Source of the DNA: Parasponia andersonii
Lineage: Eukaryota > Streptophyta > Magnoliopsida > Rosales > Cannabaceae
Length of the DNA stretch: 64,000 bases
Assembly: GCA_002914805.1 (NCBI GenBank)
Contig: JXTB01000026.1
Coordinates: 1,098,129 to 1,162,128 of the forward strand
Direction of reading: 5' to 3'
Shown: piece after piece, positions 33,631 through 45,857 of the stretch
Numbering within the stretch: the first letter of the stretch is position 1
How the letters are laid out: every line of letters starts with the position of its first letter
Made by a program: the position numbers and the translations under genes
Notes under the pieces: generated by a model
Databases searched by the model: none
What the model was told of the DNA's origin: nothing
Seen by the model: the letters and a program-made list of their open reading frames with translations, nothing else

Positions 33631-35101
33631 CTGTTTTGATTTGGTACAGGATGAAGCCTGATGGTATGCCGTATGAAACCCTACCAATAATTCGCATTTC
33701 TAAACACTAGTTTTACTATACCAACCTCTAAGGAGATCTTTATAGAAAGATGGCGATTCACATGGTATTTATTCTTGCATTCCCATGTGATATCCTTCTA
33801 TCAGAATTTCATCCCTTTCTAATCAGAAATGAATGCATAGAAAAGTTGAGGCTCTTTGCCTCTTTCCCACTCCAACATGCACAAAACTGAATGATGAGAA
33901 AAACAAGGCAACTTAATTCCCACAATATCTCAGATTAACTTGAAGAACTAGAAAGAACATCAAAACTAAACATCTTCCAAGTCCAAGACCACCCTTACAC
34001 CATACTATGTACTAAAACCTTATACTACTTTTCCAATGGCTTGGACCCCTAGAATGAGCTGTCTCTCTTTAAGATAACTTTCAGACAGCTTCAAGCCATA
34101 ACCATTCCAGTCATTAGGGGCCAATTCTAGCAAGTTTAAACAAAATAAAAAATGCACAGCAGTAGAAATCTGGAATCTCTTCTTGCACATCTTTTGTACA
34201 ATTCGATAACATGAAATTTTGAACAGCTCATTCTAATGATAAAGTTAAAACCATAATACAAGTTAAACATTATCCCGACCTTGGATTCTTGGACTCAGTC
34301 CTTCAATAATCACCAGAAGGAACTACTATCCTTTTTCTAAACAACTAAAATACAAGCGAATTGAAAAATAACACGAGAAGTCTTGTAATCAGTTAAGGAA
34401 ACATAGTTCACAATCCCCCTCTCACTCCACTTGCCTCCGAACGCCCGGGATGGACGGTCATAACTAGTCAAGAGAGTTAAAGCTCTGTTAGCATCATGAC
34501 CATAAATTTTCATTAGAGGGTCAAGATCAAACTTAAGTCTGAGAATCACAATGTTGACCATTCAAGTTAGGTTAGTTACCTCAGCCAGATGCAGAGGTTG
34601 AGCAAAGAAATAGAGTTGGTGAAGCTCTAATGGAGATCCTCACCGCTGCATAAAACCAACAACTAAGGATGAAAACTCATCAAAACAAGATCAACCCAAT
34701 GAAGAGTAGAAGGACAAAGCTTATTATTCATTCATGTTGTTACAAATAATGGTAAGAAGATATTATATATCTTGAGCCCCCAAGAGAATGAATTCAGACT
34801 TATTATGATCGATCTCAAACCTGAAGCAGTCTTCATTCTCATCTTCTTCTTAGCTCTTTCTTGCTTCCCCTTCAAAATAGACCCATTAGCCATCATCAAC
34901 AGAATGTTCAAAGCCCAACTCCGGATAATAGAATTGCAGGAACATTCATTCCTGCTGAGAAGTTGACCAGGAGTTGACCCCAGTGAAGAACAAGCTCCAC
35001 ATGAAGGTCTAGGCTATGTCGATTCCGGTTCTCAGGTTTTTAAAGAATTTCGTTCCATTTTTTTTTTTTCCTCGTTTTCGTAGATGAATTCATCGTCTAT
35101 T
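33605..35101. other. Balanced-composition region downstream of the DUF1685 gene, content unknown
   Basis: After a short (TA)n tract (33605-33630) the sequence is less AT-rich and could include the 3' UTR of the DUF1685 gene or a non-coding transcript. The only open frame of note is 34337-34561 on the minus strand (74 codons, containing DANRALTLLTSYDRP), which I do not recognise and cannot support as a gene. Confidence 0.35.
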
Positions 35102-36044
35102 TCAGCTGCATAATCTCACAGTGCAAGCGACAGCCTGTGCCCAATATTTGAGCCTAGCTTTAACATCCTCAGGATGGTCACCTGGACAAGGGAACCAAAA
35201 CAACAAAGTTCACACTTCTGATAATCTGATTTTAGTTTGACCCATAAAGAGATCTTGTTTAAAATACAAGAGCTTCATAAAATATTTAAAAATTTGAAAA
35301 CCAGAGCAAAGATTAACCTTGAATGAGAAAAATTCCACTTAACCATCAATTTTGGGAACCCATTTCAATGTGTTTTCTTTACATGAATTATAGTGTAAAA
35401 TCGTAGAACCAAATCATTTTTCACAGAGCCACCCATTTAATTACATCCAAAGAATGAAATTAGGCTTCAAAAAAAAATGTCACATGATTTCATTAAAAGC
35501 ACAACATTTGAGATCAATGACAGAATTGAAGTAAACTTTTCAATTCCACAAAAGAAAAGGATCTAAATGACTGACCGGGACTCGAGATCTTCCAATTAGC
35601 AATTGGACTCGAAACCGAAGAGCACGAATCTGAAGCCGAAGACGAAACCGCCACAGAATTGTCAGGCGATTTCTGGTGCTCGTCCATGTACTTCTGGCTC
35701 ATGGAATAGCAAAGCTCGAGAGCTGGCAAGGTGTTACAGAGCTCTGGAATCTCATCGTAGCTGAACCCAAATCCCAGATCCAAACACCCTTTCAGCTCAT
35801 CAAGATCTTCATCCGTCAAGCTCTTGGTCCTCGTCAAATCATCCTCATCCACAGACTCCACATACCCTTCCAGCAAAACCTGGTTCTTCTTATTCGTCCC
35901 GCTTTTCTTCTTCTCGCGAAATCCAGACCCACAGCTCATTGTTCTCCATAGCTGCGGTGTTGTTAAGCTTTCCTCATCTGGGTTCTCTCCGATTGAGCCA
36001 TTGGAAGAAACCCAAGCTTCAGATTCACACGCCCAACCTTCCAT
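35102..36044 (-). CDS. DUF1685 family protein, two exons
   Basis: Exon 1 spans 35576-36044 and exon 2 35102-35181, joined across a 394-base GT-AG intron (donor CCCG|GTCAG, acceptor TTGTCCAG|G). The product is 182 residues, starting MEGWACESEAWVSSNGSIGE. The plant-specific DUF1685 signature is clear: RTKSLTDEDLDELKGCLDLG (residues 72-91), FGFSYDEIPELCNTLPALEL, then a Ser-rich linker and the C-terminal block WKISSPG, DHPEDVKARLKYWAQAVACT, ending VRLCS. The exon junction falls inside the Gly codon of SSPG. The molecular function of the family is not settled. The frame is open for 71 further codons upstream, but that part is low-complexity 5' UTR translation and the MEGW start fits family members. 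Confidence 0.92.
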
Positions 36045-36128
36045 TTCTTTCTCACTATATTTTCTCTCTCTCTCTAAAACTCTCTTCTTCTTTTTTTTGT
36101 AGGGTTTGTGAGAAAGCCGAACAAGCGG

Positions 36129-36134
36129 TTTATA
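36129..36134 (-). promoter_or_regulatory. TATA box of the DUF1685 gene
   Basis: TATAAA on the minus strand inside the palindrome GGTTTATAAAGC, about 85 bases before the start codon. A GA-rich tract (CT on the plus strand, around 36060-36080) follows in the 5' UTR. Confidence 0.6.
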
Positions 36135-36246
36135 AAGCGGTATCCAGAGAAGAATTGGCTGCAATTTTTTTCTTTTTCTCTCAAATGTATGTATGTGAAT
36201 ATGATGGGATGGATATGCATGACATGGGATGATGTATCTGATGGGA

Positions 36247-36302
36247 TGACGTGGCATGGACAGCTGTCGTTAAGGTTGAGACCTTGGGACGTGGGACACG
36301 TG
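36247..36302 (-). promoter_or_regulatory. Cluster of three ACGT-core motifs (G-box / ABRE-like)
   Basis: TGACGTGG at 36247-36254, ACGTGG at 36289-36294 and the palindromic G-box CACGTG at 36297-36302 lie 200-260 bases upstream of the DUF1685 start codon. ACGT cores are bound by bZIP factors, including ABA-response factors, and by bHLH factors. Three within 56 bases is a meaningful cluster; stress or ABA control is inferred, not shown. Confidence 0.5.
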
Positions 36303-36720
36303 GTTGTAGATGCCTTGGCGGGTAAGAATGTGGAATGGGGTCCACTGTGGGTCCGCCATGTTGTTCATGTTTAGCTGTTAAATATTTTGTTTGTATTTGG
36401 GAGGTTAGCGCAGGGCATGTGAGAAATCCCCGTCAATGGGAGCGAAAAGCGACTTTCATTCAATGAGCTGCTACTCATCTGCTTTTTTGAGAAAAAAAAA
36501 AAAAAGAAAAAAGAAAAAAAAAACGTGGTAATCTTGTTCGTTCACTTTAGACTATGGATGCAGTTTGATATTTTTGGGTTGCTTAAAAAATATTATTCTA
36601 ATTAAATTGGAGGCAGAACTAAAACGTTCAATTTCTAGCTTCTGAGAAAAGAGTAAACACTAGGGCAAATATTATTTATTTCACAACAACGCATACGTTA
36701 TAATACAAAAGAAGGGGAGA

Positions 36721-37400
36721 GGTGATTGGTAAGTTTATTTTTTTGCCAATAAATTTTGAAAACTCGTGTATAATAATTGCTATTTTAAATAAAATTTAAA
36801 AAACATGATAAAGGTTACTTTTATAAAAACAAATTTGTAGTTAACAAAATATTTAGAGGTTGTTTTTAACTAGTGCATGATAAATGCTATTTTTACAAAG
36901 CTAATTCTATTGCTATAGTACAATTAGCTCACACAATTGATAGTTAACAAAATACTTGAACGTTGCTTTTAACCAGTATAATTAAATAAATTTACCAAAT
37001 ATATATTTTTTTTTTCATCTCAAGAGTTTCTTACTCATAATATAATTACACTAGAATTACAACATAGTTGCAACACATCTCTACAAATACCAAACTGGTC
37101 CAGAGTCCTACTAGGTATTTAGCAAAAATTGGGCCGGCTTAGCATTAATATGTTAAAAAGGTTTAAGTATTTGGAAAATTTAATTTGCAAAATTACTTTT
37201 GTAGTGTAAAATTAGCATATAAGTATTTGGTAAATTATAGATTATATGTGTTATGAAATGATAGTTTAGAAATTTATATTATAATACTAAAATTAGCTTT
37301 GAAAAATAACTTTACACTGTTTCTTAAATTTTGTTTAAAATAATAGTTACACTGTAATTTTAAAAATATGTTGACCAAAAGTATAAACTTATCAAACATC
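36721..37400. mobile_element. Non-autonomous DNA element with long terminal inverted repeats
   Basis: The left end GGTGATTGGTAAGTTTATTT pairs with the minus-strand right end GATGTTTGATAAGTTTATAC. Pairing continues for about 80 bases to ATTTTAAA.AAAATTTAA.AA. Repeated inner words (TAGTTAACAAAATA) suggest internal duplication. No target duplication recognised; superfamily unknown. Confidence 0.65.
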
Positions 37401-40400
37401 TTGCCTTATTCCTTTTTTTTTTCCTAACTGCTTTTGCAAGCTAAAAGCAAAATCTAGATTCAGCCTCTATCACTAATTCTCATCAATAACAAATTGTTGA
37501 TACATGTGTCGTTTTTTCTTTTTGGCCCAATTTTGAATTTTTTTTTTGGGTATAAATAGATGAAAATTATTTCATAAATTAGCATGCCAAACTAGTCCTA
37601 TATGTCATAGTGCAAAAGTTTTTTCTCACATCGAAAAATTTCTAATCACTGACGTGGTTTTGGATCTTTCATGTTTTTCTTCATTTTTAATTTTTTTTTA
37701 ATGAAGTTTCTAAATAACACATTATTCATCACAAAATATGTTTCAAATTAAATAATCATTAGTAACTTGAATAGTGTACTTAAATGTCATTTTTGTTAGT
37801 TTGAAACAAAGTTAATGAAAAATTAGTTGTTAGCACGGAGGAAGGTCGATCGGATAGTGATTTGACCATGTAGATTTTCATTTTAAAGAAATGTTAAGTT
37901 TAACTGCTAATATATAGTAGGTGATCAAATTTTATGATAGTCTTGTGTAGCCCAAATTTGGCAGCTAGCTTTCATATTGATAAATGAAAAACCACGAATA
38001 TTCTTTCTTTCTAAAACGAAAAACGATGTAGAATATATATCATATACAATTCAAAATTCTTAAATGTCCTTACGTGGAATCTTTTTGAGCATGAAAACAA
38101 CAAAGATGTTAACCCTAGTGATCTCGCAAAGTAAGAAATAACGACAAAAGAAGTACCTAATTTTACCTGCAGATCAAAAACAAACTAATTTCTTCTAAAA
38201 TCAGAGTTTTTCTTTTTCTTTTTTTTTTCTTGACAAGAAATGTTTGGGAATTGGACAGAGATCAGAAAATGTAAAACTATTTTCTTTTTTCTTTTTTTTT
38301 TTTAAAAGAAAACTAATAAAAGTTTTATTTTCTTGAACTGATGAACCATATTTCTCTGTTGCCAAACACTCGATAGCCTCTTTAATTAAAAATATTGACC
38401 TTTTATACAATATTCTTTGAATTAAGGCATCGAAAACCGGTTGGCTTATTACCTACCTTTTAAGCCACCAAAAATACCAGAAGTTATTCCATTTTAATAA
38501 TTCGTACCCCATTTTTGCCATTATTAGAAGCTATTCTATGACAGATGAATTATAAATATTGATGTATAATATGAGATCCAACTATGTTTTTTATATCCTC
38601 TTCATTGAGATATTGCTTTATTTTTTTACTGGAATTTTGAGGAACCAATCAAGATTCGAAAGATAGAGCACCAATAATGCTATGCGGTTGCCACATTGAC
38701 ATTCTATGAAATCCATATACTTCAAAGTATAAATAATTAAAAAAAAATTACAAGAAGAAAAAAAATTATATGATACACTTTGGCCATCAAGCTGTTTACG
38801 CAAGGAATTTCTTTGCAGTAATAGTTATTTATATTTAAATAAAGATATTAATATAAATTAATATTTTATTTATGTATCCACCAAAAACTATAGTGCAAAG
38901 CAAAACTAATATTTGTATTTATTCAGTCTCATGGAGGAAATGGAAAAACAACTAGCAAGATAAAAACAAAACTTAGAACTAAATTTCATGCATGCAAACC
39001 TTGGAGGTGGTGGTGATCCGAATAAGTTGACCAAAAAGTAATATCTACCAAAATCACCTTTTTTTTTTTTGTGATAGAAAGGAACTGAGTCTTTTCTATG
39101 GACCGCGCATCGGAATAAGGATTATGTGGTCTGCAAAAGGATAAGAAAAGTGTTCTCATTGAGCTATGGGATTGGAAATAAGGAAAAATCCAAAAGAAGT
39201 AGAATTAATTACTTTTGGAGTGGGGTTCATGAATCATGGTATAAGAGACATAAAGTTTTTATCTCCTTCTGTCTTGGTATGCAGTTCAGACTACATGTGG
39301 GTCATTCGAAAAGTGGCAAACTCAGAAAAATTTAAAGGAAAAAAAAAAGGCCTGAAAATTATCATATTTCTAAGATTTTATACGAGAAATTTAGGCAAGT
39401 GTCTCACATAGTGGCAAAACAAAGAAAAAAAACGATTGTCTTGCATTAAAAAATAACCTAAATTGTCATGTCAACAAGCTAAAATTATTGGTATATATGG
39501 TCTCTATTACTAGGACCTGAAAAAGAACAAGACAAAAAGAAAGAAATTCAAATAAACAACTAGGGTATATTCATTCAAGTCAACATTAGTTGTCGTTTAG
39601 AACTTTTTTGAAAGCATTAGTTTGATTTGGTTTATGGATTCAGCACTTGCTAGTCAAACTGTTGAAACCAAATAAACCAAATCATGATATATATATATAT
39701 ATTTATATATTACATTTTTATATAATCTCATGTATCTATAAAAATTAATACGTGATGTGTTTTCATCCTTTTTAAAAAAAAAAAAAATACATATACTTTT
39801 ATTGGCTGACTATAGGGCTTCAGCTCGTGCATTGAGGTTACCAAACCAAATTACTTTCATATGTCATTTAAATTAGAATTTAACATCAAGGTTTATGTCC
39901 CTCTTTCAGCTAAAAGATTAATGGGTTCTAGCAACGAACAAAATTTATTTCATTCTTTTACAATGTATCTTGTTTTTAAAGGGCCTAAGACAAAGCAAAA
40001 TCCAATTAGATGGCCAATCCAACCATCTATATGATTTGATTTGGTTATGGTTTTTACATTGTGTTTTGAGATTGATGAAACCAAAACTCACATAATAAAC
40101 TGCGAAAGTGAGATTTGGTTTATAGTTTCGCTATTAAAACGACAAAAACAAACAACAAAATACCTATTGATATTAAATAACAATTAAAGCAAGAGAACTC
40201 GCTCTGCACTTTGTGTTTACATGAACTGCTCTATTTATTGACAGATCGCCAATGAGCTGCTCAATGTCGTAATAGGGTATTTGCAAGTTCAAAAAAGCCT
40301 AAACAATGATTAATGGGATAGATTCAGCGTACATTTTGCATATCCGAGTAAGGGATGGGTCGGAGATGATACATATCTCCACTCCGAAACCCTCTCTGAT

Positions 40401-41323
40401 GGATATACTTGTGTCTTTATTAGTTTCCATATATATATATATATATTTACTATGAAACATAACATGGATACAAAACTTGGAGGAGAAAGAAAAATCCTAA
40501 AGACTAAAAGCATAAAACTCTCAGCGGCTTGAGCCTTCAACTCTTGCCTTTGCTCTCGCTCTCACGGCTCAGGAAAGCTTTCTCCCAGCCTCAAATCTCT
40601 CCTTCGACTCCCCTCCCCTCTTGATGCTCACCTCTCTCTTTTGTCTCCCACTCCAACTCCAACCTCCCTCTACTCATTACTCAACACTCTCTCCCATCTC
40701 CTTGCTCTCTCCAACACATCATAGGCACTTACCGCTTATCTCTCTCGTTGGACCTCACTAATTTGTAATATTGATGTATCTAAGTTTTTAGTGTAATTTT
40801 CTTCTAACTTTCTTTCGTGAGAACAAAATAAAAGAATTAGCCATGATGATCACGATGAAGAATTCATCTTATTTTTTGAAAATTTTCATTTTTGTCTATA
40901 ATACGATTTCGAGGCTAGTGTTGGGAACTCATTGGTCACTTGCCCCCATTCTCGTCTAAATGATGATGGCCAAGGTGGGGGTCATTCTCTGACCCTGTCT
41001 CACTCGACCCTATTTTTATTCCTAGCTAACTCTATGTCCCAAAATAAAAATTAAAAACGAACGACAAAATTTTTCAATCTTTTAACTTTAGAATGGAGTA
41101 CTAATGTATATTTCGTAGAAAGGAGAAAAAAAAAAATTGGGAGGATAGTTAAAGTAGTAGAGACAGAAAATGTGAATTACAGAATAGGAAATACTTTTTC
41201 AAAGAGTTGTTTGGTGAATAGTGAGGAAAAAAAAAAGACCTAGCTTATTTCAACCTTATCATCCCTGCTATAATATCTCTACATTACCATTGGTGGACAT
41301 GATGAGTTTAGTAATTTGAAATA
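37401..41323. other. AT-rich intergenic region with pyrimidine-rich island
   Basis: No gene supported. The overlapping open frames at 39126-39411 have no recognisable domain. A pyrimidine-rich island at about 40550-40740, with many CTCTC and CTCC runs, may be decayed LTR or promoter sequence. Short (TA)n tracts occur near 39690 and 40430. Confidence 0.45.
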
Positions 41324-41684
41324 TAGGATAGTATCACTTTATATCTTGTATTTTGATATTTTATTTAATTTATACTTTGTGTTTTAGTTATTATCAATAT
41401 TGATCTTTATATTTGAAATATGTTATAAATTTATACTCTGACATCAATTTAGAGTAGTTTATTTACTAAAATGATTTAATAAACTTATTCTCGGATCAAT
41501 TTTTACATAGTTTATTTTTAATTTTTTAAACGACATCTTGATAAATTAACTGCTCTAAATTGGTATTAGGGTATAAATTTATAAAGATTTCAAATCTAAG
41601 GGTCAATATTAATAATAATTAAAATATAAGGTATAATTTGAACAAAATGTCAAAATACAAAATATAAAAATGACACTACCCCTT
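41324..41684. mobile_element. MITE family B, copy 1 (long inverted arms)
   Basis: Arms of about 145 bases: the left GGATAGTATCACTTTATATC pairs with the minus-strand right GGGGTAGTGTCATTTTTATA, continuing through TTGTATTTTGA.ATTTT and CAATTTAGAG.AGTT.ATTTA. The short unpaired centre is near 41480-41530. No coding sequence. Confidence 0.8.
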
Positions 41685-41915
41685 AATATATATATATATA
41701 TATATTTCCAAACAATACAAAGTCCTCATTTTTGCTCTAGTGTTTTTCTCTCTTACCTTTTTCCTTAGGTCCCCCTTTTCATCTCTATAATTACATAGCC
41801 TAAATTTCCCAATTTTTAAGACGAGTCTATTTATTGCTACATGAATAAATTTCTTATCTTTTTCTTAATTACTGATAAAAATGTGTTATAGCTAGTTAGC
41901 AATTAGCACCAGGGA

Positions 41916-42533
41916 TAGGGGTGGCGATTCGTGTTAGAGGGTCATATTCGTGTTGTGTAAATGTCCATATATAATAGCATATACCTTAAACTGAACGCGA
42001 TATGTTTAATAATTGTATTAAAAATTCTAACCCAAATCCGACCTATTTATAAATGGGTTGACCTGACATGACCCATATAACATGTTTATTCAAATGAGTC
42101 ATATTCGGGTCAAGTCAATCTGATACGACCCGTTAACTCATTTAATTCAAATTAGTCAAAATATATTTTTAACATATTTAATATAAATTTATATATGTTT
42201 TATGATCTTAAGACATTAATATTTACTAAAAATAAATTGAAACCACATAAAATCTTAATATATGTGTATAATAAAGGCTTAAAAATACACTAATATTTTT
42301 AAACAGGTATTACATAAGTCATAAACAGGTTGATTTGAACCCAATCTGTTTACTAGATGGGTCATTGTGGGTCAGTTTTGGGTTGGTGAGTCAATCTGAA
42401 TCTGACTCGTTTAATAAATGGGTTCGTGGGTTCAAACTCAATTTTGATCCGAACCTAAGGCACACCAAAACCTACTAACTCCGTGTGGGTTTTGAGTCAT
42501 ATTATCATATTGTGTCACAAATTACCAGCCCTA
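41916..42533. mobile_element. Non-autonomous hAT-like element
   Basis: The left end TAGGGGTGGCGATTCGTG and the minus-strand right end TAGGGCTGGTAATTTGTGAC are imperfect inverted repeats and resemble the ends of the hAT at 45866. The subterminal regions carry the hAT-style words GGGTTGACCTGACATGACCC and GATACGACCCGTTAACTCAT. No transposase, and no convincing 8-bp target duplication. Confidence 0.7.
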
Positions 42534-42891
42534 ACTAAGAGTGGAGAGGACTGGGAAGGGGGCAAGTGGGACCATGGCCCCCACTTAAATTTTTATAATT
42601 CTACTTTGTCTTCACTAATTTTTTTTCTTGCAACAATATCTCTATATAAGATATGAATTGATATTTTTATCCATTTAAGGACTGACTTAAGATTTTTATC
42701 CATTTAATTCTCAAAATTAAAATTAAGAAATAGATAAAATTGAAAAAGACTTTTCTTATTCTCTCACAAGATTTTCCTTAATCTCACTATTTAAAATCTC
42801 CAAAAGTCAAAAAAAAAATAGGAAAGGAAAGACAAACTCAAGTTAAATAAATACTTATGGTATGTATCTTTTATTTTTAAATTAAAATATT

Positions 42892-43947
42892 GGAGAATTC
42901 TAGTATAGGGAGGGCAAAATCCCTCCTACGGTTAGGAAGACTTTTTAGTGTGTCATATGTTAAAATAAGAGTCCATATAATAGAAGGTGCACCCTAGCAC
43001 ATGGAACTATGCTCTATCATCCTCAGCCAAGGATTTGCATTTCAAACAATAAACAAAAAATGAAAAGAAATTTGATAATGGATTTGAACATGGATCGCTT
43101 TGGTTCTGTGACAGTGAGTCTGTGAGAAAGGAAACAAAACTCTAGTTTATAAATTGGAATTATTAAATAGACACCGTAGAATAATTTAGTTAAGAGGAAA
43201 AAAATGAGAGCCCAGAAAAAAGAAATAAAGAAAAATATAATAATCAAAATATCAATAATATTTACACTTCAAAGAATCGACGTTTGTCAAGTCCCATTAC
43301 CCTCTCTTGATTACAACGCCAGTAAATTCTTTGAATCTTTTTGAGTTTAGGTTTGATTTATTTGTATAAAGTTGATTATTGTCGGATTTCTCATGAGATT
43401 TGGCTAAAGTTTATGCTTTTGGAGTAAAATATGTGGATGTGGATATGCTTTGAGAAAGTAAGAGTTTTTGAGATTTGGCTAAAGTTTATGCTTTTGGAGT
43501 AAAATATGTGGATGTGGATATGCTTTGAGAAAGTAAGAGTTTTAATTTTATCAGTTCGAAGGAGTGATATTAATATATCATTCAAATTTTATTTTGGAAA
43601 ACTTATAATAGTTCAACTGAATTTAATATCAATTTAGGTTTGGAGATATCAAAGAATAGAAGAAGACATCAAACTGAATTTGTGTATTTTTTATTCATCT
43701 AAAAAAAATGAAGCTAGGTTTAGTTGTGGAAAAAGAAAAACAGAAGAGAGGAGTGGTTGAGGAAGATTGAAGAATGAGAGATGATAACGAGGAAACCTTT
43801 TTTTGATTAAGTTTTATTTCCTTGTATTGTGGTGTGTGGAATACATTTTACACTTACTGTATTGATCACGATTCATTTTTGTTGGATGTTCTAAAAAGTC
43901 CTCCTACTTGCCGGAGAGATTTGGTCCCTCTTACACTAGAATTTTCC
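42892..43947. mobile_element. Non-autonomous Mutator-like (MULE) element
   Basis: Inverted repeats of about 58 bases: the left GGAGAATTCTAGTATAGGGA pairs with the minus-strand right GGAAAATTCTAGTGTAAGAG, and both continue to GACTTTTTAG. Flanks TAAAATATT (42883-42891) and TAAAATTGT (43948-43956) agree at 7 of 9 positions, and 9 bp is the usual Mutator duplication length. No transposase is present. The interior holds a 75-bp tandem duplication. Confidence 0.7.
43395..43544. repeat. 75-bp tandem duplication inside the MULE-like element
   Basis: Units 43395-43469 and 43470-43544 begin GAGATTTGGCTAAAGTTTAT and match except at the last base. Confidence 0.93.
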
Positions 43948-43956
43948 TAAAATTGT

Positions 43957-45857
43957 TAATTTTGCATTTTCATTATGGAAAGTATTTAAATGAAATTTTT
44001 TTCATTTTATTCTAGCGTGTGAAGCTTTTACGTTTTTTTTTTTTAGTGAAAACTTTTTGGGGTAAATGTTTTGATTAGAAATTTGTTTAATTTTAGTAAA
44101 TAATTATTAAATTATTTGAGATTTAATAATATGTCTATGTGTCCTTTTTTTCAATTCAGTTTTCTCTCCTTCGTATTAATAATATATGAAAATTTGTTGA
44201 ATTTTCTCTTCAATAATTTTCGGTTTTTATTATTTTCTTTTGGTGTTTTAAAGTCCATTGGACATTTTAGGTAAATAATAACCCAAATTGCTTTTAGTGA
44301 AAGATTGTTTCTTTAATAGTTAGAGTTGAAGTTTAGATTACTCAAGAATATAAATTCATTATTATGGCTCTATTTATTTTTGTAAAGAAAGTTTTCGATA
44401 AAAACTTTATTAATATGGTTTTGGTTTTTTATTTAAGTATTTTTTGACATATTATTACAAGTACGAAATTTTAGATTTTTTTTTTTGTAGTTATTACCTT
44501 TATTTAAAAAAAAAATGTCTTTCGGCCCCACTATGAAAAGTCTTGGCTCTTCCTGCAACATTGACACATGTGGTCCTTCATCAAATCAGATCCCGTAAAT
44601 CCACCGAATCTTCTTTTCCTAATCAAGGATAAAAAAAATTAAAAATTAAAAAGCGTACAAATAATGAACTATTAGTAAAAACTTGAATTATTTACAAAAA
44701 CAAAATATTTTAAACTCCAAGAGATAGATACATAATAAACCAATCCAGCATTATAGTAGTATTCTCTCCAATCTCTATGATGATAAGGATTAAGAATATA
44801 TATATATATATATATATATGAAAATCGAAAAGTTAAAAGGACGTTGATCCGCAACAGAGTAACATATTCCTTTCACATTATATAATAACGTATGAATTAA
44901 ATAAATAAAACATATGAAGCTTGATTTAATATTGGCCTTTTCACATCCCAAAAAGACTTGGTCGTCGTCTACGATTAGCTTTTCACATCCCAAATAGCAT
45001 ATATTATATTAATTATATTCCAGCAGCATATTTATACATATATACATGTATATATCTCTACCAAGTTTCTTGATAGTAATGCCCGGTATCTTTGGGAATA
45101 ATTCTCTCTAGGCTCTCCCTCTCCCATGTTCATAGCCACCTTCATCATCTTGTCACTTGTCTTGGATTGACAAAATCCCAAATCTTGTAGTATAAGTTAA
45201 AAACATTATTGAGATTAATATTATTTAATTGTCAACCAAATCAATCATTATCTTTTATTTTAATCCTAATCCCACTTGCCACCACCATTCTTTGTTGTAA
45301 ATTTGGTGAGCCAGCCGTGATCTATATATCTATACACATGTGTTTCGTTGACTTCATTTTATTTATTTATTTGTAAATATAATTCTTTTTATTCACTCTA
45401 GTATTTTGGTCCGATTCGCACTCTATTATTATTATTTTTTTTAGGAAAGGAAATTCTTTATTTAAGTAGATACATTGTTTGCCACAATAACGGCAATACA
45501 ACTAAGAATAATCTGAAAACGGCAATACAACTAAGAATAATCTGAATCCAAATAGAATTAGCATTACACAAACAAGCGTACAAGCATTAGCAAAGGAATT
45601 TAAGGGTAAGACATTTAGCACAAATTGGTGTAGAAAACGATAAATTTTAGATTAGGGAAAATAAAGGAAATATTTAGAATATATAGTTATATATAAATGT
45701 CAAATGTCACAAATGCATACAAGTTACCTATCATAGGATTTGTTGATGTGTAGAACACAATTATCTACTGGTGCAGATCGCTTGACGTAATATCAGAGTT
45801 ATGCATGCATATGTGAGTTGATTTTCACACTAAGGTCAATATATGGATTAGAAAGTT
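43957..45857. other. AT-rich intergenic region
   Basis: No gene. A (TA)n tract lies near 44798-44819. A 29-bp tandem duplication at 45491-45548 (unit CGGCAATACAACTAAGAATA...) and the paired phrase CTTTTCACATCCCAAA (44936 and 44980) are the only other structures seen. Confidence 0.5.

Noticed and set aside
34337..34561. 74-codon minus-strand open frame
   Set aside because: No recognisable domain, no splice partners, and length within chance expectation.
34772..34966. 64-codon plus-strand frame with a hydrophobic stretch
   Set aside because: Opposite strand to the neighbouring gene, no homology seen, and the hydrophobic run is typical of T-rich sequence.
36045..36257. N-terminal extension of the DUF1685 frame by 71 codons
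   Set aside because: The extension translates promoter and 5'-UTR sequence, including the TATA box and GA-rich tract, into basic low-complexity residues. The MEGW start fits the family.
39126..39411. Two overlapping open frames of 69 and 81 codons
   Set aside because: Different frames over the same bases, no domain, no promoter-like features; probably chance.
44672..44993. Open frames rich in Ile-Tyr repeats
   Set aside because: They are translations of a (TA)n microsatellite. The same applies to frames at 23889-24166 and 62043-62270.
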